DNA of 64,000 bases from Nitrobacter vulgaris (GCF_031453995.1 NZ_JAVDPZ010000007.1:1-64000), one strand, 5' to 3'. Counted from the stretch's first letter, positions 53,867-62,415 are shown. Notes: generated by a model from the letters alone, not told the origin. A program made the numbers and translations.

Positions 53867-54586
53867 TCAGGCCATAAACATCCGGGCGGCGGACCCGATC
53901 GTGAGCAAACCGCCGAAGGCGATGAAGATTTTGCCGATCAGAGAGGTATGGTTCCAGGCAGAGCTGTCGCTTGATGCCGCCTGGCCGGTATCGCCACTAG
54001 AGGGCGACGTGATGTCAATCGAGGCCAATGCCAGGTGAGGTGCGTCCTGATGGCTGTCGGCCAGGGCCCGGTCAATTTCGTTGAGTTCATCTGAGGGAAC
54101 GATATCCACGGCGGCCGCAAGGGAGGGGGTGTTGTCGGCGTGTGGCGCTGCATCCCCCTGATTAGCCAGCATCTCGCCGGCGCTATTGGCAAGTGCGCTC
54201 GCTTGGACTTTTGGTGACTCGTCCTTGGACAAATCTTCCGTGGTGCCAGGGGAGATATCGGTGCTGGCGTTTGCGTTGGCGACCGTCGGCGGCAGCGGTA
54301 TGTGCTTGTTGCTATCCTGGATTGCAGAGGCAGTTGTTTCCTCCGCTTTTTTATCGGTTTTTGATTCGGGCTTGGTCGATTTCCGCGTGCGCGTGGCTTG
54401 CCGCTTGTGCGATGGGTGTTTGGCAAGTTTGCCGGACCTGACCGGCGCCACCGCTTTTTCGGTATGGGCGGCGGCTACTCCGGTGGGTTCCGCCACGCTG
54501 TCTGTCGCGCGCATTGGCCCCGCGAAACCAAGTAAAAGTCCGGCTGCGATGATCAACGCCGAGCGCCCGCTAGCCCCGATGCTCAT
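53867..54586 (-). CDS. Unknown membrane-anchored, Lys/Ser/Ala-rich protein
   Basis: A 239-residue protein. It starts with a signal or anchor helix (SALIIAAGLLLGFAGPM) and ends with a hydrophobic segment (LIGKIFIAFGGLLTIGSAAR, about 214-234). Between lies a basic stretch (HKRQATRTRKSTKPESKTDK, about 58-77) and a long Ser/Ala/Asp-rich, probably disordered region without Cys. GGGGAG eight bases before the ATG supports the start at 54586. No family recognised. Two hydrophobic ends around a disordered spacer suggest an envelope-spanning or scaffold role, which is conjecture. Confidence 0.65.
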   Translation of the reverse strand: MSIGASGRSALIIAAGLLLGFAGPMRATDSVAEPTGVAAAHTEKAVAPVRSGKLAKHPSHKRQATRTRKSTKPESKTDKKAEETTASAIQDSNKHIPLPPTVANANASTDISPGTTEDLSKDESPKVQASALANSAGEMLANQGDAAPHADNTPSLAAAVDIVPSDELNEIDRALADSHQDAPHLALASIDITSPSSGDTGQAASSDSSAWNHTSLIGKIFIAFGGLLTIGSAARMFMA

Positions 54587-54881
54587 GACGATTTCTCCCC
54601 GGTATGTCGGTTCCCTGACCGGCAAAAGAAACGCCCGGAGTGGCCACATCGGGGCAAAAAAAGGGAATTTTTCGACCACTACGGGCCAAACCGCGGTGAA
54701 AGCACCGAAAATGAGGTAGCACATGCCTGGTTTTGGCTCTGGGCCCGCGGCAGGTGCGCCCGGTTATCGGTCTGGCTAGCCGTGTATCTCGGAAGAAGAA
54801 ACCGGCTTTCGGATAAGGATTATGCTCGATCAAAGGATACGGGTATCGAAGATACGGCTAAAGAGTAACGCAACTCTAGTT

Positions 54882-55991
54882 CTAGCCATCGCCCGCAGCG
54901 GCCGCTTGTTGCGTTCGATGAAAGCGCAGTACCTGTTGCGCAGTGGACTGGCGCAGACATTCATAGGTCCGCTTCGCGGCATCGATGTTCGTCATCTCAA
55001 CATGAGTCAGATCGCGGCGCATGTCGATGATGGTTTTCACTGTTGCCCAGGAGAGGCCGCCTACCTTAGCCAGAATAAGTACGCCCTCGGTTTGGGATTC
55101 GATCATCATTTTTTCGGCGTCTGCGATCGAGACATTGGCGAGACAGGCAATGGCGGCATTCGTTTCATCGAACTTTCTGGCTTCCGCAAACGCAGCGACT
55201 TCTTGCTCGTCCAACCGCCCATCTTCGTACAGCGACCTGACCAGCCCATGTGCGATCGTCGTTTCCCTGCTGATGGTCCCGGGCGCCGAGCGTGCTCGCC
55301 GCGTTACCTCGCTAACGACGACCGAAACGTCGTTTGTCAGATCTGGGTTAGCCGCCGCGAGACGCGCCCGCACCGTGGCGGAGGCCTTTGCGATCAGCTT
55401 CAAATAGTGATGCCGCGGGATCGACCGCCGCATTCCGACGCAGGTCGCGATGTCGTCGTTGCCTTCGGCGCGTTCGACCAACTGCGTGAAGCCAAGCTCG
55501 GAAAAATCAGCGCCCGGATTGTTAACGGTGCTTTTGACGACTTCGTCGTTGCCTCGCTCGATCAGAACATCGGTGACCGCGACGCTTAAAACCCTCCGCG
55601 TGGAGATCGCCAGCAAATGAGCCTGGCTTTTGCTGCGGACGCTCTCGATAAGCACATCATCGCTGAGCCGCTCGGATTGCGACAGCACGGGTGCGGCGAC
55701 TTCGATCAGATCGTCGAAGGCGAGGACGTGAATGATCTGCGGCGGAGCCTTTGCAACGGGAGCCAGGCGTCTGGCAAGCAGCGCTTTCGCCGAACTCTCG
55801 ATGTGCTGAATCAAGCAATTAAAAACGTCATCGAAGAGCGTGATTTGATCGTCGGAATAGTCGACCGTGTGGTTCAGGAAAAGGTCGGTGACTCGCTGCA
55901 GTGTTTCGATCCGCCGCGCGATTGTGCCATGGGTGAGAACGGTCTGGAGTTCCTCGAGCAGATTTGCCGACCCCGGCGATTTGGAAAGCAT
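54882..55991 (-). CDS. DUF2336-family protein
   Basis: A 369-residue, mostly helical, soluble protein. The DUF2336 pattern shows in HGTIARRIETLQRVTDLFLN, FDDVFNCLIQHIESSAKALL, VLAFDDLIEVAAPVLSQSERL (residues about 20-110) and later HEAT-like repeats. Family function is not established; it is common in Rhizobiales. No signal peptide or membrane segment. It diverges from the sigma factor gene at 56360. Confidence 0.85.
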   Translation of the reverse strand: MLSKSPGSANLLEELQTVLTHGTIARRIETLQRVTDLFLNHTVDYSDDQITLFDDVFNCLIQHIESSAKALLARRLAPVAKAPPQIIHVLAFDDLIEVAAPVLSQSERLSDDVLIESVRSKSQAHLLAISTRRVLSVAVTDVLIERGNDEVVKSTVNNPGADFSELGFTQLVERAEGNDDIATCVGMRRSIPRHHYLKLIAKASATVRARLAAANPDLTNDVSVVVSEVTRRARSAPGTISRETTIAHGLVRSLYEDGRLDEQEVAAFAEARKFDETNAAIACLANVSIADAEKMMIESQTEGVLILAKVGGLSWATVKTIIDMRRDLTHVEMTNIDAAKRTYECLRQSTAQQVLRFHRTQQAAAAGDG

Positions 55992-56359
55992 GGCTCTATC
56001 CTAGAGTTCTGCAGTGACGTTCCGATCGCGCTGATCCAGGATGACTGCCGCGGTAGACCACTGCGGAATCGAGCGATCGGAGCCAAACTATTCAAATGGC
56101 CCGTCGATGAGTAGCTGGGCGGGGAATTTGCGGCGAAAAGCCTTTAAGTTTGGTGTGTTTTTTTATCGGGATGTGCCTCGGATAGGTTGTTCTACGCGAA
56201 ACGCTGCTCTTTATCAGATACCCATGGCGCTTGCCCTTTCGCCGATTCGGGCACAACCTAGCCGTGGCCGAACGGCTGATTGCTTGTAATTTGAGAAGAT
56301 TTTACTTTGCCATTCGAACCTTCTTCCCCGCAAACCCGACCAATTCTACGAGACGGCAA
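55992..56359. other. Divergent intergenic stretch before the sigma gene
   Basis: 368 bases between the DUF2336 gene and the sigma factor. No GGAAC-type EcfG site and no further gene seen. Upstream in-frame codons of the sigma gene run back to 56231 but look non-coding. Confidence 0.5.
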
Positions 56360-56929
56360 GTGAGCACGACTCAGGCGGCTTCCGATGAAGCTCTAATTGC
56401 CAGGATCGCTCAAGGCGACCGCCTCGCCATGCAGGTGCTGTACGGGCGTCATCACGTCAGGGTCTTTCGTTTTGGACTGAGACTCGTGCGGAACGAACAG
56501 ATCGCCGAAGACCTTATCAGCGAGGTTTTTCTCGATGTGTGGCGTCAGGCCGGCAAATTCGAAGGGCGATCCGCGGTCTCCACCTGGTTGCTGGCAATTA
56601 TGCGATTCAAAGCCCTCTCTGCGCTTCGCCGCAGGAAGGATGCCGAACTCGATGATGAGACGGCCAATGAAATCGAGGATCAATCCGACGATCCGGAGGT
56701 GACGGTACAGAAGAAGGATACGGGAAACGCGCTCCGCAAGTGTCTGATGCAGCTTTCAGCCGAGCACCGAGAGATCGTCGATCTCGTCTACTACCACGAG
56801 AAATCGGTGGAAGAGGTCGCTGAGATTGTCGGGATACCCGAGAACACTGTTAAGACGCGATTGTTCTACGCGCGCAAGAAACTGGCCGGTCTGCTGCAGG
56901 CAGCCGGAATCGAACGAGGTTGGCCATGA
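56360..56929 (+). CDS. ECF-type RNA polymerase sigma factor
   Basis: A 189-residue sigma factor. Region 2: LYGRHHVRVFRFGLRLVRNE, QIAEDLISEVFLDVWRQAGK, and FEGRSAVSTWLLAIMRFKAL. Region 4: LMQLSAEHREIVDLVYYHEK with EEVAEIVGIPENTVKTRLFY as the helix-turn-helix. GTG at 56360 (VSTTQAASDE) is the likely start, since residues before it look like leader sequence. It overlaps by ATGA with a membrane anti-sigma gene, so the two form a sensor pair. Confidence 0.9.
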   Translation: MSTTQAASDEALIARIAQGDRLAMQVLYGRHHVRVFRFGLRLVRNEQIAEDLISEVFLDVWRQAGKFEGRSAVSTWLLAIMRFKALSALRRRKDAELDDETANEIEDQSDDPEVTVQKKDTGNALRKCLMQLSAEHREIVDLVYYHEKSVEEVAEIVGIPENTVKTRLFYARKKLAGLLQAAGIERGWP

Positions 56930-57618
56930 CAGCGGCGAAGAGGGTCACGGACGACGAGCCTGGAGATGTCGAGGCGCTGCTACCGTGGCATGCTGCCGGC
57001 ACGCTGAGCACGCGTGACATACGCCGGGTTGAGGAAGCGCTCGCGCGCGATCCCGATTTGGCGAAGCAATATGCGGTGATCCGGGATGAATATGTTGAAA
57101 CCATTTCACTCAATGAAAGCCTCGGCGCTCCGTCTTTAAGCGCGCTGCAAAAACTGTTCGCCGCAATCGACGCCGAGCCGGCACTGAGCGTTCCGATAGC
57201 GCGCCTCGGCCTGTGGGCGCGGGTTTCGCAGTTCTTTAGCGACCTGTCGCCGCGCACATTGGCGGCGGCCGGTGCGGTCGGAGCGCTCGTGGTTGTGCTC
57301 CAGGCCGGCGTGATCGCCGCGATGCTGACGAAGGACGATGGCGGCCAATTGTTTCGCACAGCGTCTCACAGCGCGCCGGATGCACCATTGACCCGCGGAC
57401 TGGCCGTAGAAGCGGGACCGAAGGCGTTGGTACGGTTCGCGCCGGATGCGCGCATGTCCGATATTAGTGCTTTCCTGAACACCTACCAGGCCACGATTGT
57501 TTCTGTGTCCCGCAACGGCCTGTTCCAGCTGCGCTTCGATCAGCATAAGGATTTTCCTGGCCTGTTGGGCAAGCTCCAGAGCGAAGCGATCGTCAATCTG
57601 GCGGTTCCTGCCGAGTAG
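56926..57618 (+). CDS. Membrane anti-sigma factor
   Basis: A 230-residue single-pass protein. The cytoplasmic part (about 1-110) begins with an anti-sigma-like helical segment (DVEALLPWHAAGTLSTRDIR then RVEEALARDPDLAKQYAVIR). No His-x3-Cys-x2-Cys zinc motif is present. Helix 111-134 (TLAAAGAVGALVVVLQAGVI) crosses the membrane. The periplasmic part (about 135-230) ends VSRNGLFQLRFDQHKDFPGL, similar in layout to sensing domains. It overlaps the sigma gene and precedes the protease, 60 bases away. Confidence 0.82.
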   Translation: MTAAKRVTDDEPGDVEALLPWHAAGTLSTRDIRRVEEALARDPDLAKQYAVIRDEYVETISLNESLGAPSLSALQKLFAAIDAEPALSVPIARLGLWARVSQFFSDLSPRTLAAAGAVGALVVVLQAGVIAAMLTKDDGGQLFRTASHSAPDAPLTRGLAVEAGPKALVRFAPDARMSDISAFLNTYQATIVSVSRNGLFQLRFDQHKDFPGLLGKLQSEAIVNLAVPAE

Positions 57619-57678
57619 TGGACGTGAACTTTTTCTGACCGCACTCGGTTTCCGCTTTGCGGCGCCAGGGGAGCCACA

Positions 57679-59535
57679 ATGGAGCACAGTGCGATGCGCC
57701 AGCGCATGACGGGCATAACGAAATGGAGCGCCGCGCTCTTTGCCCTGACAAGTTTGTGCTGGATCGCATGCGATGCTTCGACGGCACATGCGCAAGGTTA
57801 TATGCAAGGATCCAGGGGCTCTCCGGGCTTCGGTACGCAAGGGCGCGCGCCGATGCCCTCGCCGGGTGGCGGACCGCGCGGCATGGGGCTAGGCTCCGGC
57901 CTGGGCTTGGGCTTGGGTTACGGGCTAATGCTCGGTGCCATCGGGACTTCCAGCAGAGCACCTTATGTCGAAGCACCTTACCGTGCCATCGAGCGCGACG
58001 GCAGTGTGAACGGCCGGCCATCGCGGCCCCAGCCCCGCAAAACAGTTGTCCGTGAACAGAAACCGCGAAAGCCAGTCATCGGGATCACGGCGTCAGGAAT
58101 TTCCTTTATTCGCTATGCGCCTAATACATTTCCGGTTTGCTCAGGCGGCAATGGCGCGATGAGCGGCGACTGCAACGGCCGTCCGTTCGTGGCCGACCTC
58201 GGAGGCAATGGTCCGCCGGCCCAGGATCAGAACGGCGGGCCTCGCCGCAATGCGAGGCAGGCCGCAGTGACGCGCAACTATCTGCCCGGCGAGATTGTTG
58301 CTGAGACGGCCGCGATGCCGGATGCGCAACTCACTGCTCTGGCGCGGCGGCATCGGTTGCAGCGTGTCTTTTCTCAGAATTTTTTGCTGACGGGCAGTAC
58401 GCTCAGTCTGTTCCGCATCGTCGGCCGCCGGCCGGTCGAAGATGTGCAACGTGAACTGCGCGCCGATGCGGCCGTGCGTTCGGCGCAGCCAAATTTCCGC
58501 TATATTCTCCAGGATCAGAAGACGGTGGTGGTGACCGAAGGCGATCCTGCGCAGTATGCGCTGGCAAAGCTACGGCTACCGGAAGCGCATGGGTTGGCAC
58601 ACGGCAACGGCGTCATTGTAGCGGTGATCGATTCCGCAATCGATGCGGATCATCCTGAACTCGCCGGTTCGATAGCGGCGAGTTTCGATGCACTCGACAG
58701 CAAAAGCGAGCCGCACGTGCACGGCACCGGTATTGCCGGTGCGATCGTCGCCCACGCGCGGCTGATGGGGAGCGCTCCGTCCGCCAAGATTCTCGCGATC
58801 CGTGCCTTCGGTGTGACGCAGGGCACGGCCGAGAGCGCCTCGTTCACCATCCTCAAGAGTCTCGACTACGCGGCGGCTCATGGTGCGCAGATCATCAACA
58901 TGAGTTTTGCTGGTCCGAAGGATGCGCTGGTCTCGCGCGGCATTGCTGCGGCCGCGGCGAAAAGCATCGTCATGGTGGCCGCGAGCGGTAATGCTGGTCC
59001 GAAATCGCCGCCGCTCCATCCGGCCGCCGACGCGCAGGTGATCGCGGTGAGCGCGACCGACGCCGACGACCGGCTGTTCGCGGCCTCCAATCGTGGCAGC
59101 CACGTTGCAGTCGCTGCTCCCGGCGTTGATATTTTTCTTCCTGCACCGAACGGCAAATATCAGATGACGTCGGGGACTTCGTTCTCCGCAGCTTACATCA
59201 GTGGTCTCGCTGCACTGGTTCTGGAGCGTCGTCCAACGCTGACACCCGCCGAAGTCCGCGCCATTCTGACGACAAGCGCGCGCGATCTCGGTGTGCCTGG
59301 CCGTGACGATCTGTTCGGTGCCGGCGAGGCGGATGCGTGTCGCGCTGTGCAAGCTGTTCCGGAAAACGCGGTTCCGACCGCTGACAAAACCGCGCCCGTC
59401 ACGGCCGTGTCTGATCCGGTGCCTGCCGCATCCAGTGCTGTTCCTGTGACGACCAGTGAGGCCGCGCCTTCAAGCGAACCGCAGCCAGCGCCGGTGAGTA
59501 CGAATCCAGGCGGCACTGATTTGCCCGCGAAATAG
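57679..59535 (+). CDS. Subtilisin-like serine protease (S8)
   Basis: A 618-residue exported protease. Signal peptide about 1-38 (ALFALTSLCWIACDASTAHA), then a Gly/Pro-rich segment (about 40-115). The catalytic triad is Asp318 (VIVAVIDSAIDADHPEL), His348 (VHGTGIAGAI) and Ser501 (MTSGTSFSAAYISGLAALVL); the oxyanion Asn is in VMVAASGNAGPKSPP. A prodomain-like region lies at about 205-290. The C-terminal 80 residues are Ala/Pro/Thr/Ser-rich. Position after sigma/anti-sigma suggests it is a target or a regulator of the pair. Confidence 0.93.
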   Translation: MEHSAMRQRMTGITKWSAALFALTSLCWIACDASTAHAQGYMQGSRGSPGFGTQGRAPMPSPGGGPRGMGLGSGLGLGLGYGLMLGAIGTSSRAPYVEAPYRAIERDGSVNGRPSRPQPRKTVVREQKPRKPVIGITASGISFIRYAPNTFPVCSGGNGAMSGDCNGRPFVADLGGNGPPAQDQNGGPRRNARQAAVTRNYLPGEIVAETAAMPDAQLTALARRHRLQRVFSQNFLLTGSTLSLFRIVGRRPVEDVQRELRADAAVRSAQPNFRYILQDQKTVVVTEGDPAQYALAKLRLPEAHGLAHGNGVIVAVIDSAIDADHPELAGSIAASFDALDSKSEPHVHGTGIAGAIVAHARLMGSAPSAKILAIRAFGVTQGTAESASFTILKSLDYAAAHGAQIINMSFAGPKDALVSRGIAAAAAKSIVMVAASGNAGPKSPPLHPAADAQVIAVSATDADDRLFAASNRGSHVAVAAPGVDIFLPAPNGKYQMTSGTSFSAAYISGLAALVLERRPTLTPAEVRAILTTSARDLGVPGRDDLFGAGEADACRAVQAVPENAVPTADKTAPVTAVSDPVPAASSAVPVTTSEAAPSSEPQPAPVSTNPGGTDLPAK

Positions 59536-59536
59536 C

Positions 59537-59632
59537 TAGAGCGTTTTGAGCGAAGTGAATGCTGGTTCGCGTGAAGAACACGCGTCAAATCAAAATCATA
59601 AAGCTCTGCTTCCGATTCATCAGAGTCTTTCC
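59537..59632. repeat. Intergenic palindromic repeat, copy C
   Basis: Reads AGAGCGTTTTGAGCGAAGTG, GGTTCGCGTGAAGAACACGC, and AAAGCTCTGCTTCCGATTC, almost the exact reverse complement of copy B at 4550-4655. It begins two bases after the protease stop codon. Confidence 0.75.
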
Positions 59633-59639
59633 AGATCGT

Positions 59640-59800
59640 TAAAAAAGTTTCTGTCTTCCTTGAACGTTTTCAGGGGACTCGACGACAGAATGAGTGTGGG
59701 AGGCCAAACTCCCCTGAGGCTATATTAGGCGCGAGCGCCCATCCACCCCAGCGCCCATATGGCTTGACCCGCCCGGTTGTCCCCCCGGGCGGGTCTTCTC
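59640..59800 (+). ncRNA. Possible small RNA ending in a strong terminator
   Basis: No gene explains the terminator at 59766-59795, since the protease ends 231 bases earlier behind a repeat. The segment carries GGAGGCC near 59699 and complementary GC-rich pieces (GGCGCGAGCGCCC). A TTGAAC at 59661-59666 may be a -35 box. The evidence is positional; promoter and conservation are unknown. Confidence 0.3.
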
Positions 59801-59808
59801 ATTTCTGT
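59766..59808 (+). terminator. Strong intrinsic terminator
   Basis: GACCCGCCCGG (59766-59776) pairs perfectly with CCGGGCGGGTC (59785-59795), loop TTGTCCCC, then TTCTCATTTCTGT. The 11-bp GC-rich stem makes this one of the best terminators in the window. Confidence 0.8.
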
Positions 59809-59862
59809 GTCCTTTTGATGTGCCTGCGTTTGTTCTGCGCTCCTATGCACAAAAGACACATA

Positions 59863-59887
59863 GGAACAACCGAGTTGTTTCCGCGTT
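59863..59887 (+). promoter_or_regulatory. EcfG-type stress promoter of csbD
   Basis: GGAAC (59863-59867), 16 bases, CGTT (59884-59887): exact EcfG consensus. It ends 28 bases before the csbD ATG. CsbD proteins are standard members of the alphaproteobacterial general stress regulon. Confidence 0.82.
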
Positions 59888-59915
59888 TCAACCCCGCAAC
59901 AACAGGAGATTTGCG

Positions 59916-60119
59916 ATGGATTGGAACCGTGTCGAAGGAAGCTGGAAGCAACTCAAAGGTGCGGTCAAGGAGCAATGGGGTAAGCTGACCGATGATGATC
60001 TTGATGTCATCGGTGGGAGGCGCGAACAGCTTGAGGGCAAAATTCAGGAACGCTACGGTTACCAGAAGGACCAAGCGAAGAAAGAAATCGATGATTGGTA
60101 CGGTCGCCAGAAGTGGTGA
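59916..60119 (+). CDS. CsbD-family stress protein
   Basis: A 67-residue hydrophilic protein with the CsbD pattern: MDWNRVEGSWKQLKGAVKEQ, GKLTDDDLDVIGGRREQLEG, RYGYQKDQAKKEIDDW. CsbD proteins accumulate under general stress; their mechanism is not known. CAGGAG precedes the ATG by eight bases. Monocistronic, with its own promoter and terminator. Confidence 0.95.
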   Translation: MDWNRVEGSWKQLKGAVKEQWGKLTDDDLDVIGGRREQLEGKIQERYGYQKDQAKKEIDDWYGRQKW

Positions 60120-60125
60120 TCCTCA

Positions 60126-60150
60126 GCCCCGCCAAAAGGCGGGGCTTTTT
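60126..60150 (+). terminator. Terminator of csbD
   Basis: GCCCCGCC-AAAA-GGCGGGGC followed by TTTTT. Textbook intrinsic terminator, six bases after the csbD stop. Confidence 0.92.
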
Positions 60151-60430
60151 ATTGTGATTAGCGTTTCGGCGTAGGTCGGCAGCGTGCCATTCATCGCCGG
60201 AGCGAGCATAGTTTGTTTCGATCGTACGTTTGTGATCCCGCCACGCAGCATCTCCTTGCCGTTTGCGAGGCCGCCTGTAACACCCGTCCTGTGGACTGCT
60301 TCCACAATGGCGTCATATTCACGCCACAAAGCACTGGACTTCGCGCAGGTTTTCCACAGAATATCCCGCAAGCTTGAATGATTCGTTCGTTGCGTCTGCG
60401 TCCGTTTCCCTCCCTGCGGACTGTCCCCCA

Positions 60431-60829
60431 ATGACTCAACGATACGATGCCGGGCGTACGCCCGACCACGCTCAAGATGTCCTCAATCGCTGGTGTGTAC
60501 TTGCCGAACAGCGGCTCGATTTTCTGATCGAGCTTTATGAAAGCGGCAGGTGGCGACGTTACCATTCCGAAAATGCTTTCATGGAAAACCTGCGGGAGGC
60601 AAAGACCGTCGTCGAAGTCTGGCGAATGCTGGCGCGGCGTGAAGCCATGCCGGACAATCGCGCAGTCGACTGGTCGTGGCTCAATCGACCCTCGGACTCT
60701 CCCGCTATTCAGGGTGACACCGTGCCGGCTGGAGCTGCGGTGCCGCATGCAGCGCTGGCGATTGCCGGATCCCAAGACGACTCGATGCTTCGAGCGAACA
60801 ACGATGTGCCGGCTGGAAAAGCGGCCTAG
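60431..60829 (+). CDS. TIGR03809-like conserved protein
   Basis: A 132-residue soluble protein of a family found mostly in Bradyrhizobium relatives. The conserved core is WCVLAEQRLDFLIELYESGR then WRRYHSENAFMENLREAKTV, followed by VEVWRMLARRE. The tail is Ala/Pro-rich and variable. The ATG at 60431 is preferred; the frame is open from 60374. It usually lies beside the TIGR03808 protein, as here, where the two are convergent. Function unknown. Confidence 0.8.
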   Translation: MTQRYDAGRTPDHAQDVLNRWCVLAEQRLDFLIELYESGRWRRYHSENAFMENLREAKTVVEVWRMLARREAMPDNRAVDWSWLNRPSDSPAIQGDTVPAGAAVPHAALAIAGSQDDSMLRANNDVPAGKAA

Positions 60830-60867
60830 AGCCTTTCCGTTTCTGTTGGAATTAGAAGCGGGGCTCT
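60827..60867. repeat. Partial intergenic repeat, copy E
   Basis: AGAGCCTTTCCGTTTCTGTT then GGAATTAGAAGCGGGGCTC matches the first 40 bases of copy B (AGAGCCTTTCCGCTCC ... GGAATCAGAAGCAGAGCTC). The second half is missing. It overlaps the stop codon of the preceding gene. Confidence 0.6.
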
Positions 60868-60934
60868 GAGGTGACTTGCCGAGGCATGTGTGGCTTGAAT
60901 CGTTGCCATCACCGCTTCGCTTGCCATCTCGATT

Positions 60935-62302
60935 TCAACGCACCGCGTTGGCGCCGATAACGATCTGCGCGTATTTCGCAGCGCCATTGGCTGCGAGGTC
61001 CGGCGTCACGGGCTTGGCGTGGTCAAGCCCCACCACCGCGCCGCGCGGCGCGTCTGAAATCACATTGGTGTTGACCAGCGCGGTACCAGCGCCGTCCGCG
61101 ACCGAGACTCCGATGCCAATGAAGGTTTTACGGATCACGTTGCCTGTGATCGCGACATCGCGAAGATATTTGCCCCAGCCTGCCATGATGCCGAACGACG
61201 GCGCGTTCTCGATGACGTTTCCGGTCACTGACGTATCCGCCTCGACGTAAATGCCGATGCCGGCATCGTCGTCAGGGGCGGTGCCGATCGGACGCTTCGG
61301 CAACAGGTTGCGGATGATGTTGCCCTGAACGACCGCAAGCCGTCCGCCCTCATTGAAGTTGCAGACGGAGACGCCGACCGCCGCACCGTCCACGGTGTTG
61401 TTGGCGATCACGGCGCCCTCGAAGGCGAATTCGGAATACAACGCCACCTCGCGCACGCCGCTGATGCTGTTGCCGGTGATCTGGATGTTTGAGGCCGAGT
61501 TGCCGCGCACGGCGGAGTAATCGCAGTCGCTGATGCGATTGCCGCTGATGATGACGTTGCCGGCGCGAAACGCGTTGATGGCGTTGCCGTATTGGCCGGA
61601 GCCGCCTTGGCCGGCCTTGATGTTTTCGATCCGGTTGCCGGTGACGATCGAACCGTCGTCGCCGATGGCCGTGCGCAGGATCTCGATGCCGTTGTCTTTT
61701 GTCCCGAGAATGGTGTTGCGCGCGATCGTCAGCCCGAGCGCGTCGAAGGAGACAATCCCCGTCGTTTCAATTTTATCGATGACATTGCCGCTCATCTCAC
61801 CGGCGACATTTTCGAGCCAGATGCCGTTGCCGCCGCTGCCTGTGATTGCGCAATCCAGAATCCGGACATCGCGCCCGCCAAGGCAATGGATCAAGCCGCG
61901 CCGCCCGGGGAGGGGAATGCCGTCTCCATCAAGGGTGAGGTTGCTAAGACCGATGTGGTCGGCACCCTCGGCTGCCAGCAGCGAAGCGCCGCCTGTGAAC
62001 ATCAGTGTGGTCGCGCCGCGCACGCCGATGAGTTGCGAGCCTTTGGCAAGTTGCAGCGGTCCGGTGCGGTAGACGCCGGGGGGCAGCGCGAGCGGCGCGT
62101 TGGCGCGGGTCGCCTCATCGATCGCCCGTTGCAGCGCGCGGGTCTGGTCGCCGGTTGCGTTGGGCCGTACGCCATAATGAGTGGCGTCGCGCCCGAGCGT
62201 CGATGTCAGCGGAGCCGCACGGACTGCATCCGCCGGCATCGCCACTGCACCGGCGACGCCTGCGGCGGAAGCTCCGAGGATATGGCGGCGATCGATATCC
62301 AT
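60935..62302 (-). CDS. TIGR03808-like Tat-exported beta-helix protein
   Basis: A 455-residue protein. It opens with a twin-arginine signal (DIDRRHILGASAAGVAGAVA, cleavage near VRA|AP), unusual for a plain secreted protein and indicating folded export. The rest is a right-handed parallel beta-helix: many repeats of the type GNVI, GNRI, GNSI, NTV (for example VISGNRISDCDYSAVRGNSA). The start resembles pectate-lyase-like folds (HYGVRPNATGDQTRALQRAI). TIGR03808 proteins have no known function; carbohydrate binding is possible. Length normal. Confidence 0.88.
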   Translation of the reverse strand: MDIDRRHILGASAAGVAGAVAMPADAVRAAPLTSTLGRDATHYGVRPNATGDQTRALQRAIDEATRANAPLALPPGVYRTGPLQLAKGSQLIGVRGATTLMFTGGASLLAAEGADHIGLSNLTLDGDGIPLPGRRGLIHCLGGRDVRILDCAITGSGGNGIWLENVAGEMSGNVIDKIETTGIVSFDALGLTIARNTILGTKDNGIEILRTAIGDDGSIVTGNRIENIKAGQGGSGQYGNAINAFRAGNVIISGNRISDCDYSAVRGNSASNIQITGNSISGVREVALYSEFAFEGAVIANNTVDGAAVGVSVCNFNEGGRLAVVQGNIIRNLLPKRPIGTAPDDDAGIGIYVEADTSVTGNVIENAPSFGIMAGWGKYLRDVAITGNVIRKTFIGIGVSVADGAGTALVNTNVISDAPRGAVVGLDHAKPVTPDLAANGAAKYAQIVIGANAVR

Positions 62303-62415
62303 GGATTATTGATCCTCTGAAGCCAAAGCAAACGCCTTACGTCTGGATGTAACCCGGAAAATGGGGATGACGGCTGGCGTGTGACGCCGAAGGTGAGCGA
62401 TTGTTGGCGACAGGG

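Larger units (their letters stand above)
59536..59915. other. Intergenic stretch: repeat, terminator, CsbD promoter
   Basis: 380 bases. From left: repeat copy C (59537-59632), an unassigned segment (about 59640-59765) ending in a strong terminator (59766-59800), and the EcfG promoter of csbD (59863-59887). The segment before the terminator has no reading frame with a ribosome site. Confidence 0.6.

Noticed and set aside
60191..60775. 194-codon minus-strand frame opposite the TIGR03809-like gene
   Set aside because: Lacks a ribosome site and overlaps a better-supported gene on the other strand.
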